DNA of 64,000 nt from Petrolisthes cinctipes. Lineage: Eukaryota; Arthropoda; Malacostraca; Decapoda; Porcellanidae. The DNA lies in assembly GCA_033782935.1 (NCBI GenBank), contig JAWQEG010000490.1, positions 1,208,001 through 1,272,000 on the forward strand. Reading direction: 5' to 3'. The position numbers were made by a program, and so were the translations under genes. The notes beneath the pieces were generated by a model. That model was not told the origin of the DNA and made no database searches. It was given only the letters and a program-made list of their open reading frames with translations. The first letter of the stretch is position 1. The number at the start of each line of letters is the position of its first letter. Shown one piece after another: positions 25,630 to 39,399 of the stretch.

Positions 25630-27544
25630 GTAGGCATGTACAGATTGCTTCTGGGACCCCAAAATATTGAATTTTCGGGTGTTTTGAGCCTGAATTTGAG
25701 ATATAAACGGGTACAGAAGATACATGCACATATTGACTTTGGGCACCAAAAATATTGATTTTCAGCATGTTTTCGGCCTGAATTTTGAAAATACTCTAAC
25801 ACGGAGTAGGCATGTACAGATCGCTTCTGGGACCCCAAAATATCGATTTTTCGGGTGTTTAGGGTCAGAATTTGAGATATAAACGGGTACAGAAGATGCA
25901 TGCACATATCGACTTTTGGGCACCTAAAAGATCGATTTTCTGTATGTTTTTGGCCTTTATTTTGAAAATACTCTAACACGGAGTAGGCATGTACAGATAC
26001 CTTCTGGGACCTCTAAATATCGAATTTTCGGGTGTTTTGGGACTGAATTTGAGATATCGATTTTTTGGCACCTAAAATGTCGATTTTTAGCATGTTTTTA
26101 GCCTATATTTTGAAAATATTCTAGCACTGTGTAGGCATGTACAGATTGCTTCTGGGACCCCAAAATATTGAATTTTCGGGTGTTTTGAGCCTGAATTTGA
26201 GATATAAACGGGTACAGAAGATACATGCACATATTGACTTTGGGCATCTAAAATATCGATTTTCAGCATGTTTTGGGCCTGTATTTTGAAAATACTCTGA
26301 ACACTGAGTAGGCATGTACAGATTGCTTCTGGGACCCCAAAATATTGAATTTTTGGGTGTTTTGAGCCTGAATTTGAGATATAAACGGGTACTGAAGATG
26401 CATGCACATATCGACTTTTGTGCACCTAAAAGATCGATTTTCAATATGTTTTTAGCCTATATTTTGAAAATATTCTAGCACTGTACAGATTGCTTCTGGG
26501 ACCCCAAAATATTGAATTTTCGGGTGTTTTGAGCCTGAATTTGAGATATAAACGGGTACTGAAGATGCATGCACATATCGACTTTTGTGCACCTAAAAGA
26601 TCGATTTTCAGTATGTTTTGAGCATGTATTATAAAAATACTCTAACACGGAGTAGGCATGTACAGATCGCTTCTGGGACCCCTAAATATCGAATTTTCGG
26701 GTGTTTGGGACTGAATTTGAGATATCGACTTTTTGGCACCTAAAAGATCGATTTTTAGCATGTTTTTAGCCTATATTTTGAAAATATTCTAGCACTGAGT
26801 AGGCATGTACAGATTGCTTCTGGGACCCCAAAATATTGAATTTTCGGGTGTTTTGAGCCTGAATTTGAGATATAAACGGGTACAGAAGATACATGCACAT
26901 ATTGACTTTGGGCACCAAAAATATCGATTTTCAGCATGTTTTGGGCCTGAATTTTGAAAATACCCTAACACGGAGTTGGCATGTACAGATCGCTTCTGGG
27001 ACCCCAAAATATTGAATTTTCGGGTGTTTTGAGCCTGAATTTGAGATATAAACGGGTACTGAAGATGCATGCACATATCGACTTTTGTGCACCTAAAAGA
27101 TCGATTTTCAGTATGTTTTGAGCATGTATTTTGAAAATACTCTAACACGGAGTAGGCATGTACAGATCGCTTCTAGGACCCCTAAATATCGAATTTTCGG
27201 GTGTTTTGGGACTGAATTTGAGATATCGACTTTTTGGCACCTAAAAGATCGATTTTTAGCATGTTTTTAGCCTATATTTTGAAAATATTCTAGCACTGTA
27301 CAGATTGCTTCTGGGACCCCAAAATATTGAATTTTCGGGTGTTTTGAACCTGAATTTGAGATATAAACGGGTACAGAAGATACATGCACATATTGACTTT
27401 GGGCACCAAAAATATCGATTTTCAGCATGTTTTGGGCCTGAATTTTGAAAATACTCTAACACGGAGTAGGCATGTACAGATCGCTTCAGGGACCCCAAAA
27501 TATCGAATTTTCGGGTGTTTAGGGCCCGAATTTGAGATATAAAC
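25630..27544 (+). repeat. Blocks S and R, last copies (4,340-bp repeat)
   Basis: Repeats 21290-23204 in order at +4,340. Differences seen include gtattataaaaatac at about 26628 and ttttgaacctgaattt at about 27344. After about 27544 the sequence has gtacagaagatgc instead of gtactgaagatgc and the match ends. Confidence 0.86.
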
Positions 27545-27746
27545 GGGTACAGAAGATGCATGCACATATCGACTTTTGGGCACCTATAAGATCGATTTTC
27601 AGTAAGTCTTTGGCCTGTATTTTGAAAATACTCTAACACGGAGTAGGCATGTACAGATACCTTCTGGGACCTCTAAATATCGAATTTTCGGGTGTTTTGG
27701 GACTGAATTTGAGATATCGATTTTTTGGCACCTAAAATGTCGATTT
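27256..27746 (+). repeat. 491-bp trimer variant with a 10-bp deletion in monomer A
   Basis: At 27293-27305 the sequence reads gcactgtacag where the 501-bp form reads gcactgagtaggcatgtacag. Exactly 10 bp are missing and the endpoints share tg. The same deletion defines 491-bp units starting near 11945, 14755, 19252, 22916, 29251, 31745, 32560, 35557, 36549, 57752, 62508 and 63500. It also occurs in the shorter irregular units starting near 11631, 14441, 22101, 26441, 57437, 58896 and 60867. Its dispersal with identical endpoints indicates one origin followed by spread. Confidence 0.88.
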
Positions 27747-30700
27747 TTAGCATGTTTTTAGCCTATATTTTGAAAATATTCTAGCACTGTGTAGGCATGT
27801 ACAGACTGCTTCTGGGACCCCAAAATATTGAATTTTCGGGTGTTTTGAGCCTGAATTTGAGATATAAACGGGTACAGAAAATACATGCACATATTGACTT
27901 TGGGCATCTAAAATATCGATTTTCAGCATGTTTTGGGCCTGTATTTTGAAAATACTCTAACACGGAGTAGGCATGTACAGATTGCTTCTGGGACCCCAAA
28001 ATATTGAATTTTCGGGTGTTTTGAGCCTGAATTTGAGATATAAACGGGTACAGAAGATGCATGCACATATCGACTTTTGGGCACCTAAAAGATCGATTTT
28101 CAGTATGTTTTTGGCTTGTATTTTGAAAATACTCTAACACGGAGTAGGCATGTACAGATACCTTCTGGGACCTCTAAATATCGAATTTTCGGGTGTTTTG
28201 GGACTGAATTTGAGATATCGATTTTTTGGCACCTAAAATGTCGATTTTTAGCATGTTTTTAGCCTATATTTTGAAAATATTCTAGCACTTTGTAGGCATG
28301 TACAGATTGCTTCTGGGACCCCAAAATATTGAATTTTCGGGTTTTTTGAGCCTGAATTTGAGATATAAACGGGTACAGAAGATACATGCACATATTGACT
28401 TTGGGCATCTAAAATATCGATTTTCAGCATGTTTTGGGCCTATATTTTGAAAATACTCTAACACTGAGTAGGCATGTACAGATTGCTTCTGGGACCCCAA
28501 AATATTGAATTTTCGGGTGTTTTGAGCCTGAATTTGAGATATAAACGGGTACTGAAGATGCATGCACATATCGACTTTTGTGCACCTAAAAGATCGATTT
28601 TCAGTATGTTTTGAGCATGTATTTTGAAAATACTCTAACACGGAGTAGGCATGTACAGATCGCTTCTGGGACCCCTAAATATCGAATTTTCGGGTGTTTT
28701 GGGACTGAATTTGAGATATCGACTTTTTGGCACCTAAAAGATCGATTTTTAGCATGTTTTTAGCCTATATTTTGAAAATATTCTAGCACTGAGTAGGCAT
28801 GTACAGATTGCTTCTGGGACCCCAAAATATTGAATTTTCGGGTGTTTTGAGCCTGAGTTTGAGATATAAACGGGTACAGAAGATACATGCACATATTGAC
28901 TTTGGGCACCAAAAATATCGATTTTCAGCATCTTTTGGGCCTGAATTTTGAAAATACTCTAACACGGAGTAGGCATGTACAGATCGCTTCTGGGACCCCA
29001 AAATATCGAATTTTCGGGTGTTTTGAGCCTGAATTTGAGATATAAACGGGTACTGAAGATGCATGCACATATCGACTTTTGTGCACCTAAAAGATCGATT
29101 TTCAGTATGTTTTGAGCATTTATTTTTGAAAATACTCTAACACGGAGTAGGCATGTACAGATCGTTTCTGGGACCCCTAAATATCGAATTTTCGGGTGTT
29201 TTGAGACTGAATTTGAGATATCGACTTTTTGGCACCTAAAAGATCGATTTTTAGCATGTTTTTAGCCTATATTTTGAAAATATTCTAGCACTGTACAGAT
29301 TGCTTCTGGGACCCCAAAATATTGAATTTTCGGGTGTTTTGAGCCTGAATTTGAGATATAAACGGGTACAGAAGATACATGCACATATTGACTTTGGGCA
29401 TCTAAAATATCGATTTTCAGCATGTTTTGGGCCTGTATTTTGAAAATACTCTAACACTGAGTAGGCATGTACAGATTGCTTCTGGGACCCCAAAATATTG
29501 AATTTTCGGGTGTTTTGAGCATGAATTTGAGATATAAACGGGTACTGAAGATGCATGCACATATCGACTTTTGTGCACCTAAAAGATCGATTTTCAGTAT
29601 GTTTTGAGCATGTATTTTGAAAATACTCTAACACGGAGTAGGCATGTACAGATCGCTTCTGGGACCCCTAAATATCGAATTTTCGGGTGTTTAGGGACTG
29701 AATTTGAGATATCGACTTTTTGGCACCTAAAAGATCGATTTTTTGCATGTTTTTAGCCTATATTTTGAAAATATTCTAGCACTGAGTAGGCATGTACAGA
29801 TTGCCTCTGGGACCCCAAAATATTGAATTTTCGGGTGTTTTGAGCCTGAATTTGAGATATAAACGGGTACAGAAGATACATGCACATATTGACTTTGGGC
29901 ACCAAAAATATCGATTTTCAGCATGTTTTGGGCCTGAATTTTGAAAATACTCTAACACGGAGTAGGCATGTACAGATCGCTTCTGGGACCCCAAAATATC
30001 GAATTTTCGGGTGTTTAGGGCCAGAATTTGAGATATAAATGGGTACAGAAGATGCATGCACATATCGACTTTTGGGCACCTAAAAGATCGATTTTCAGTA
30101 TGTTTTTGGCCTGTATTTTGAAAATACTCTAACACGGAGTAGGCATGTACAGATACCTTCTGGGACCTCTAAATATCGAATTTTCGGGTGTTTTGGGACT
30201 GAATTGAGATATCGATTTTTTGCCGCCTAAAATGACGATTTTTAGCATGTTTTTAGCCTATATTTTGAAAATATTCTAGCACTGTGTAGGCATGTACAGA
30301 TTGCTTCTGGGACCCCAAAATATTGAATTTTCGGGTGTTTTGAGCCAGAATTTGAGATATAAACGGGTACAGAAGATACTTGCACATATTGACTTTGGGC
30401 ATCTAAAATATCGATTTTCAGCATGTTTTGGGCCTGAATTTTGAAAATACTCTAACACTGACTAGGCATGTACAGATTGCTTCTGGGACCCCAAAATATT
30501 GAATTTTCGGGTGTTTTGAGCCTGAATTTGAGATATTAACGGGTACTGAAGATGCATGCACATATCGACTTTTGTGCACCTAAAAGATCGATTTTCAGTA
30601 TGTTTTGAGCATGTATTTTGAAAATACTCTAACACGGAGTAGGCATGTACAGATCGCTTCTGGGACCCCTAAATATCGAATTTTCGGGTGTTTTGGGACT

Positions 30701-33700
30701 GAATTTGAGATATCGACTTTTTGGCACCTAAAAGATCGATTTTTTGCATGTTTTTAGCCTATATTTTGAAAATATTCTAGCACTGAGTAGGCATGTACAG
30801 ATTGCTTCTGGGACCCCAAAATATTGAATTTTCGGGTGTTTTGAGCCTGAATTTGAGATATAAACGGGTACAGAAGATACATGCACATATTGACTTTGGG
30901 CACCAAAAATATCGATTTTCAGCATCTTTTGGGCCTGAATTTTGAAAATACTCTAACACGGAGTAGGCATGTACAGATCGCTTCTGGGACCCCAAAATAT
31001 CGAATTTTCGGGTGTTTAGGGCCAGAATTTGAGATATAAACGGGTACAGAAGATGCATGCACATATCGACTTTTGGGCACCTGAAAGATCGATTTTCAGT
31101 ATGTTTTTGGCCTGTATTTTAAAAATACTCTAACACGGAGTGGTCATGTACAGATACCTTCTGGGACCTCTTAATATCGAATTTTCGGGTGTTTTGGGAC
31201 TGAATTTGAGATATCGATTTTTTGGCACCTAAAATGACGATTTTTAGCATGTTTTTAGCCTATATTTTGAAAATATTCTAGCACTGTGTAGGCATGTACA
31301 GATTGCTTCTGGGACCCCAAAATATTGAATTTTCGGGTGTTTTGATCCTGAATTTGAGATATAAACGGGTACAGAAGATACATGCACATATTTACTTTAG
31401 GCATCTAAAATATCGATTTTCAGCATGTTTTGGGCCTGAATTTTGAAAATACTCTAACACTGAGTAGGCATGTACAGATTGCTTCTGGGACCCCAAAATA
31501 TTGAATTTTCGGGTGTTTTGAGCCTGAATTTGAGATATAAACGGGTACTGAAGATGCATGCACATATCGACTTTTGTGCACCTAAAAGATCGATTTTCAG
31601 TATGTTATGAGCATGTATTTTGAAAATACTCTAACACGGAGTAGGCATGTATAGATCGCTTCTGGGACCCCTAAATATCGAATTTTCGGGTGTTTTGGGA
31701 CTGAATTTGAGATATCGACTTTTTGGCACCTAAAAGATCGATTTTTAGCATGTTTTTAGCCTATATTTTGAAAATATTCTAGCACTGTACAGATTGCTTC
31801 TGGGACCCCAAAATATTGAATTTTCGGGTGTTTTGAGCCTGAATTTGAGATATAAACGGGTACAGAAGATACATGCACATATTGACTTTGGGCACCAAAA
31901 ATATCGATTTTCAGCATGTTTTGGGCCTGAATTTTGAAAATTCTCTAACACGGAGTAGGCATGTACAGATCGCTTCTGGGACCCCAAAATATCGAATTTT
32001 CGGGTGTTTAGGGCCAGAATTTGAGATATAAACGGGTACAGAAGATGCATGCACATATCGACTTTTGGGCACCTAAAAGATCGATTTTCAGTATGTTTTT
32101 GGCCTGTATTTTGAAAATACTCTAACACGGAGTAGGCATGTACAGATACCTTCTGGGACCTCTAAATATCGAATTTTCGGGAGTTATGGGACTGAATTTG
32201 AGATATAGATTTTTTGGCACCTATAATATCGATTTTTAGCATGTTTTTAGCCTATATTTTGAAAATATTCTAGCACTGTGTTGGCATGTACAGATTGCTT
32301 CTGGGACCCCAAAATATTGAATTTTCGGGTGTTTTGAGCCTGAATTTGATATATAAACGGGTACAGAAGATACATGCACATATTGACTTTGGGCATCTAA
32401 AATATCGATTTTCAGCATGTTTTGGGCCTGTATTTTGAAAATACTCTAACACGGAGTAGGCATGTACAGATCGCTTCTGGGACCCCTAAATATCGAATTT
32501 TCGGGTGTTTTGGGACTGAATTTGAGATATCGACTTTTTGGCACCTAAAAGATCGATTTTTAGCATGTTTTTAGCCTATATTTTGAAAATATTTTAGCAC
32601 TGTACAGATTGCTTCTGGGACCCCAAAATATTGAATTTTCGGGTGTTTTGAGCCTGAATTTGAGATATAAACGGGTACAGAAGATACATGCACATATTGA
32701 CTTTGGGCATCTAAAATATCGATTTTCAGCATGTTTTGGGCCTGAATTTTGAAAATACTCTAACACGGAGTAAGCATGTACAGATCGCTTCAGGGACCCC
32801 AAAATATTGAATTTTCGGGTGTTTAGGGCCAGAATTTGAGATATAAACGGGTACAGAAGATGCATGCACATATCGACTTTTGGGCACCTAAAAGATCGAT
32901 TTTCCGTATGTTTTTGGCCTGTATTTTGAAAATACTCTAACAAGGAGTAGGCATGTACAGATACCTTCTGGGACCTCTAAATATCGAATTTTCGGGTGTT
33001 TTGGGACTGAATTTGATATATCGATTTTTTGGCACCTAAAATGTCGATTTTTAGCATGTTTTTTGCCTATATTTTGAAAATATTCTAGCACTGTGTAGGC
33101 ATGTACAGATTGCTTCTGGGACCCCAAAATATTGAATTTTCGGGTGTTTTGAGCCTGAATTTGAGATATAAACGGGTACAGAAGATATATGGACATATTG
33201 ACTTTGGGCATCTAAAATATCGATTTTCAGCATGTTTTGGGCCTGTATTTTGAAAATACTCTAACACTGAGTAGGCATGTACAGATTGCTTCTGGGACCC
33301 CAAAATATTGAATTTTCGGGTGTTTTGAGCCTGAATTTGAGATATAAACGGGTACTGAAGATGCATGCACATATCGACTTTTGTGCACCTAAAAGATCGA
33401 TTTTCAGTATGTTTTGAGCATGTATTTTGAAAATACTCTAACACGGAGTAGGCATGTACAGATCGCTTCTGGGATCCCTAAATATCGAATTTTCGGGTGT
33501 TTTGGGACTGAATTTGAGATATCGACTTTTTGGCACCTAAAAGATCGATTTTTAGCATGTTTTTAGCCTATATTTTGAAAATATTCTAGCACTGAGTAGG
33601 CATGTACAGATTGCTTCTGGGACCCCAAAATATGGATTTTTCGGGTGTTTTGAGCCTGAATTTGAGATATAAACGGGTACAGAAGATACATGCACATATT

Positions 33701-34377
33701 GAATTTGGGCACCAAAAATATCGATTTTCAGCATGTTTTGGGCCTGAATTTTGAAAATACTCTAACACGGAGTAGGCATGTACAGATCGCTTCTGGGACC
33801 CCAAAATATCGAATTTTCGGGTGTTTAGGGCCAGAATTTGAGATATAAACGGGTACAGAAGATGCATGCACATATCGACTTTTGGGCACCTAAAAGATCG
33901 ATTTTCAGTATGTTTTTGGCCTGTATTTTGAAAATACTCTAACAAGGAGTAGGCATGTACAGATACCTTCTGAGACCTCTAAATATCGAATTTTCGTGTG
34001 TTTTGGGACTGAATTTGATATATCGATTTTTTGGCACCTAAAATGTCGATTTTTAGCATGTTTTTAGCCTATATTTTGAAAATATTCTAGCACTGTGTAG
34101 GCATGTACAGATTGCTTCTGGGACACCAAAATATTGAATTTTCGGGTGTTTTGAGCCTGAATTTGAGATATAAACGGGTACTGAAGATGCATGCACATAT
34201 CGACTTTTGTGCACCTAAAAGATCGATTTTCAGTATGTTTTGAGCATGTATTTTGAAAATACTCTAACACGGAGTAGGCATGTACAGATTGCTTCTGGGA
34301 CCCCTACATATCGAATTTTCGGGTGTTTTGGGACTGAATTTGAGATATCGACTTTTTGTCACCTAAAAGATCGATTT

Positions 34378-35055
34378 TTAGCATGTTTTTAGCCTATATT
34401 TTGAAAATATTCTAGCACTGAGTAGGCATGTACAGATTGCTTCTGGGACCCCAAAATATTGAATTTTCGGGTGTTTTGAGCCTGAATTTGAGATATAAAC
34501 GGGTACAGAAGATACATGCACATATTGACTTTGGACACCAAAAATATCGATTTTCAGCATGTTTTGGGCCTGAATTTTGAAAATACTCTAACACGGAGTA
34601 AGGATGTATAGATCGCTTCTGGGACCCCAAAATATCGAATTTTCAGGTGTTTAGGGCCAGAATTTGAGATATAAACGGGTACAGAAGATGCATGCACATA
34701 TCGACTTTTGGGCACCTAAAAGATCGATTTTCAGTATGTTTTTGGCCTGTATTTTGAAAATACTCTAACACGGAGTAGGCATGTACAGATCGCTTCTGGG
34801 ACCCCAAAATATCGAATTTTCGGGTGTTTAGGGCCAGAATTTGAGATATAAACGGGTACAGAAGATGCATGCACATATCGACTTTTGGGCACCTAAAAGA
34901 TCGATTTTCAGTATGTTTTTGGCCTGTATTTTGAAAATACTCTAACACGGAGTAGGCATGTACAGATACCTTCTGGGACCTCTAAATATCGAATTTTCGG
35001 GTGTTTTGGGACTGAATTTGAGATATCGATTTATTGGCTCCTAAAATGTCGATTT
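34378..35055 (+). repeat. 678-bp four-monomer unit A-B-B-C
   Basis: Two B2 monomers with gtgtttagggccagaat and cttttgggcacc occur in a row (about 34582-34935). The total is 501 + 177. Sequence is otherwise ordinary A2, B2 and C2; the C monomer has the variants gatttattggctcc and gtttttcgcc. Confidence 0.85.
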
Positions 35056-35439
35056 TTAGCATGTTTTTCGCCTATATTTTGTAAATATTCTAGCACTGTG
35101 TAGGCATGTACAGATTGCTTCTGGGACCCCAAAATATTGAATTTTCGGGTGTTTTGAGCCTGAATTTGAGATATAAACGGGTACAGAAGATACATGCACA
35201 TATTGACTTTGGGCATCTAAAATATCGATTTTCAGCATGTTTTGGGCCTGTATTTTGAAAATACTCTAACACTGAGTAGGCATGTACAGATTGCTTCTGG
35301 GACCCCAAAATATTGAATTTTCGGGTGTTTTGAGCCTGAATTTCAGATATAAACGGGTACTGAAGATGCATGCACATATCGACTTTTGTGCACCTAAAAG
35401 ATCGATTTTCAGTATGTTTTGAGCATGTATTTTGAAAAT

Positions 35440-36431
35440 ACTCTAACACGGAGTAGGCATGTACAGATCGCTTCTAGGACCCCTAAATATTGAATTTTCG
35501 GGTGTTTTGGGACTGAATTTGAGATATCGACTTTTTAGCACCTAAAAGATCGATTTTTAGCATGTTTTTAGCCTATATTTTGAAAATATTCTAGAACTGT
35601 ACAGATTGCTTCTGGGACCCCAAAATATTGAATTTTCGGGTGTTTTGAGCCTGAATTTGAGATATAAACGGGTACAGAAGATACATGCACATATTGACTT
35701 TGGGCACCAAAAATATCGATTTTCAGCATGTTTTGGGCCTGAATTTTGAAAATACTCTAACACGGAGTAGGCATGTACAGATCGCTTCTGGGACCCCAAA
35801 ATATCGAATTTTTGGGTGTTTAGGGCCAGAATTTGAGATATAAACGGGTACAGAAGATGAATGCACATATCGACTTTTGGGCCCCTAAAAGATCGATTTT
35901 CAGTATGTTTTTGGCCTGTATTTTGAAAATACTCTAACACGGAGTAGGCATGTACAGATACCTTCTGGGACCTCTAAATATCGAATTTTCGGGTGTTATG
36001 GGACTGAATTTGAGATATCGATTTTTTGGCACCTATAATATCGATTTTTAGCATGTTTTTAGCCTATATTTTGAAAATATTCTAGCACTGTGTAGGCATG
36101 TACAGATTGCTTCTGGGACCCCAAAATATTGAATTTTCGGGTGTTTTGAGCCTGAATTTGAGATATAAACGGGTACAGAAGATACATGCACATATTGACT
36201 TTGGGCATCTAAAATATCGATTTTCAGCATGTTTTGGGCCTGTATTTTGAAAATACTCTAACACTGAGTAGGCATGTACAGATTGCTTCTGGGACCCCAA
36301 AATATTGAATTTTCGGGTGTTTTGAGCCTGAATTTGAGATATAAACGTGTACTGAAGATGCATGCACATATCGACTTTTGTGCACCTAAAAGATCGATTT
36401 TCAGTATGTTTTGAGCATGTATTTTGAAAAT
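35440..36431 (+). repeat. 992-bp tandem duplication in the forward arm, copy 1
   Basis: Shares with 36432-37423 the marks ctaaatattgaattttcg after gggacc, cgactttttagcacc, gatgaatgcac, gggcccctaaaag, gggtgttatgggactg and cacctataatatcg at a 992-bp offset. Copy 1 has ctagaactgtacag where copy 2 has ctagcactgtacag. Confidence 0.88.
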
Positions 36432-37423
36432 ACTCTAACACGGAGTAGGCATGTACAGATCGCTTCTGGGACCCCTAAATATTGAATTTTCGGGTGTTTT
36501 GGGACTGAATTTGAGATATCGACTTTTTAGCACCTAAAAGATCGATTTTTAGCATGTTTTTAGCCTATATTTTGAAAATATTCTAGCACTGTACAGATTG
36601 CTTCTGGGACCAAAAAATATTGAATTTTCGGGTGTTTTGAGCCTGAATTTGAGATATAAACGGGTACAGAAGATACATGCACATATTGACTTTGGGCACC
36701 AAAAATATCGATTTTCAGCATGTTTTGGGCCTGAATTTTGAAATTACTCTAACACGGAGTAGGCATGTACAGATCGCTTCTGGGACCCCAAAATATCGAA
36801 TTTTTGGGTGTTTAGGGCCAGAATTTGAGATATAAACGGGTACAGAAGATGAATGCACATATCGACTTTTGGGCCCCTAAAAGATCGATTTTCAGTATGT
36901 TTTTGGCCTGTATTTTGAAAATACTCTAACACGGAGTAGGCATGTACAGATACCTTCTGGGACCTCTAAATATCGAATTTTCGGGTGTTATGGGACTGAA
37001 TTTGAGATATCGATTTTTTGGCACCTATAATATCGATTTTTAGCATGTTTTTAGCCTATATTTTGAAAATATTCTAGCACTGTGTAGGCATGTACAGATT
37101 GCTTCTGGGACCCCAAAATATTGAATTTTCGGGTGTTTTGAGCCTGAATTTGAGATATAAACGGGTACAGAAGATACATGCACATATTGACTTTGGGCAT
37201 CTAAAATATCGATTTTCAGCATGTTTTGGGCCTGTATTTTGAAAATACTCTAACACTGAGTAGGCATGTACAGATTGCTTCTGGGACCCCAAAATATTGA
37301 ATTTTCGGGTGTTTTGAGCCTGAATTTGAGATATAAACGGGTACTGAAGATGCATGCACATATCGACTTTTGTGCACCTAAAAGATCGATTTTCAGTATG
37401 TTTTGAGCATGTATTTTGAAAAT
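36432..37423 (+). repeat. 992-bp tandem duplication in the forward arm, copy 2
   Basis: Second copy. Private changes are gggaccaaaaaatattg near 36609 and gaaattactctaac near 36741. Similarity stops near 37470, where ctaaatatcgaagtttcg replaces the expected form. Confidence 0.87.
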
Positions 37424-37540
37424 ACTCTAACACGGAGTAGGCATGTACAGATCGCTTCTGGGACCCCTAAATATCGAAGTTTCGGGTGTTTTGGGACTGA
37501 ATTTGAGATATCGACTTTTTGGCACCTAAAAGATCGATTT

Positions 37541-38186
37541 TTAGCATGTTTTTAGCCTATATTTTGAAAATATTCTAGCACTGAGTAGGCATGTACAGAT
37601 TGCTTCTGGGACCCCAAAATATTGATTTTTCGGGTGTTTTGAGCTTGAATTTGAGATATAACCGGGTACAGAAGATACATGCACATATTGACTTTGGGCA
37701 CCAAAAATATCGATTTTCAGCATGTTTTGGGCCTGAATTTTGAAAATACTCTAACACGGAGTAGGCATGTACAGATCGCTTCTGGGACCCCAAAATATCG
37801 AATTTTCGGGTGTTTAGGGCCAGAATTTGAGATATAAACGGGTGCACCTAAAAGATCGATTTTCAGTATGTTTTTGGCTTGTATTTTGAAAATACTCTAA
37901 CACGGAGTAGGCATGTACAGATCGCTTCTGGGACCCCAAAATATCGAATTTTCGGGTGTTTAGGGCCAGAATTTGAGATATAAACGGGTACAGAAGATGC
38001 ATGCACATATCGACTTTTGGGCACCTAAAAGATCGATTTTCAGTATGTTTTTGGCCTGTATTTTGAAAATACTCTAACACGGAGTAGGCATGTACAGATC
38101 CTTCTAGGACCTCTAAATATCGAATTTTCGGTTGTTTTGGGACTGAATTTGAGATATCGATTTTTTGGCACCTAAAATGTCGATTT
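37541..38186 (+). repeat. 646-bp four-monomer unit with a partly deleted B
   Basis: After gagatataaacgggt at 37829-37843 the sequence jumps to gcacctaaaagatcg, losing about 31 bp. The deleted segment overlaps the one missing in C but has different endpoints, so it is an independent deletion. The next B monomer is full length. One more base is missing at about 38099 (cagatccttctagg). Confidence 0.86.
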
Positions 38187-39399
38187 TTAGCATGTTTTTA
38201 GCCTATATTTTGAAAATATTCTAGCACTGTGTAGGCATGTACAGATTGCTTCTGGGACCCCAAAATATTGAATTTTCGGGTGTTTTGAGCCTGAATTTGA
38301 GATAAAAACGGGTACAGAAGATACATGCACATATTGACTTTGGGCATCTAAAATATCGATTTTCAGCATGTTTTGGGCCTGTATTTTGAAAATACTCTGA
38401 CACTGAGTAGGCATGTACAGATTGCTTCTGGGACCCCAAAATATTGAATTTTCGGGTGTTTTGAGCCAGAATTTGAGATATAAACGGGTACTGAAGATGC
38501 ATGCACATATCGACTTTTGTGCACCTAAAAGATCGATTTTCAGTATGTTTTGAGCATGTATTTTGAAAATACTCTAACACGGAGTAGGCATGTACAGATC
38601 GCTTCTGGGACCCCTAAATATCGAATTTTCGGGTGTTTTGTGACTGAATTTGAGATATCGACTTTTTGGCACCTAAAAGATCGATTTTTAGCATGTTTTT
38701 ATCCTATATTTTGAAAATATTCTAGCACTGTGTAGGCTACAGATTGCTTCTGGGACCCCAAAATATTGAATTTTCGGGTGTTTTGAGCCTGAATTTGAGA
38801 TATAAACGGGTACAGAAGATACATGTACATATTGACTTTGGGCATCTAAAATATCGATTTTCAGCATGTTTTGGGCCTGTATTTTGAAAATACTCTAACA
38901 CTGAGTAGGCATGTACAGATCGCTTCTGGGACCCCTAAATATCGAATTTTCTGGTGTTTTGGGACTGAATTTGAGATATCGACTTTTTGGCACCTAAAAG
39001 ATCGATTTTTAGCATGTTTTTAGCCTATATTTTGAAAATATTCTAGCACTGAGTAGGCATGTACAGATTGCTTCTGGGACCCCAAAATATTGAATTTTCG
39101 GGTGTTTTGAGCCTGAATTTGAGATATAAACGGGTACAGAAGATACATGCACATATTGACTTTGGGCACCAAAAATATCGATTTTCAGCATGTTTTGGGC
39201 CTGAATTTTGAAAATACTCTAACACGGAGTAGGCATGTACAGATCGCTTCTGGGACCCCAAAATATCGAATTTTTGGGTGTTTAGGGCCAGAATTTGAGA
39301 TATAAACGGGTACAGAAGATGCATGCACATATCGACTTTTGGGCACCTAAAAGATCGATTTTCAGTATGTTTTTGGCCTGTATTTTGAAAATACTCTAA

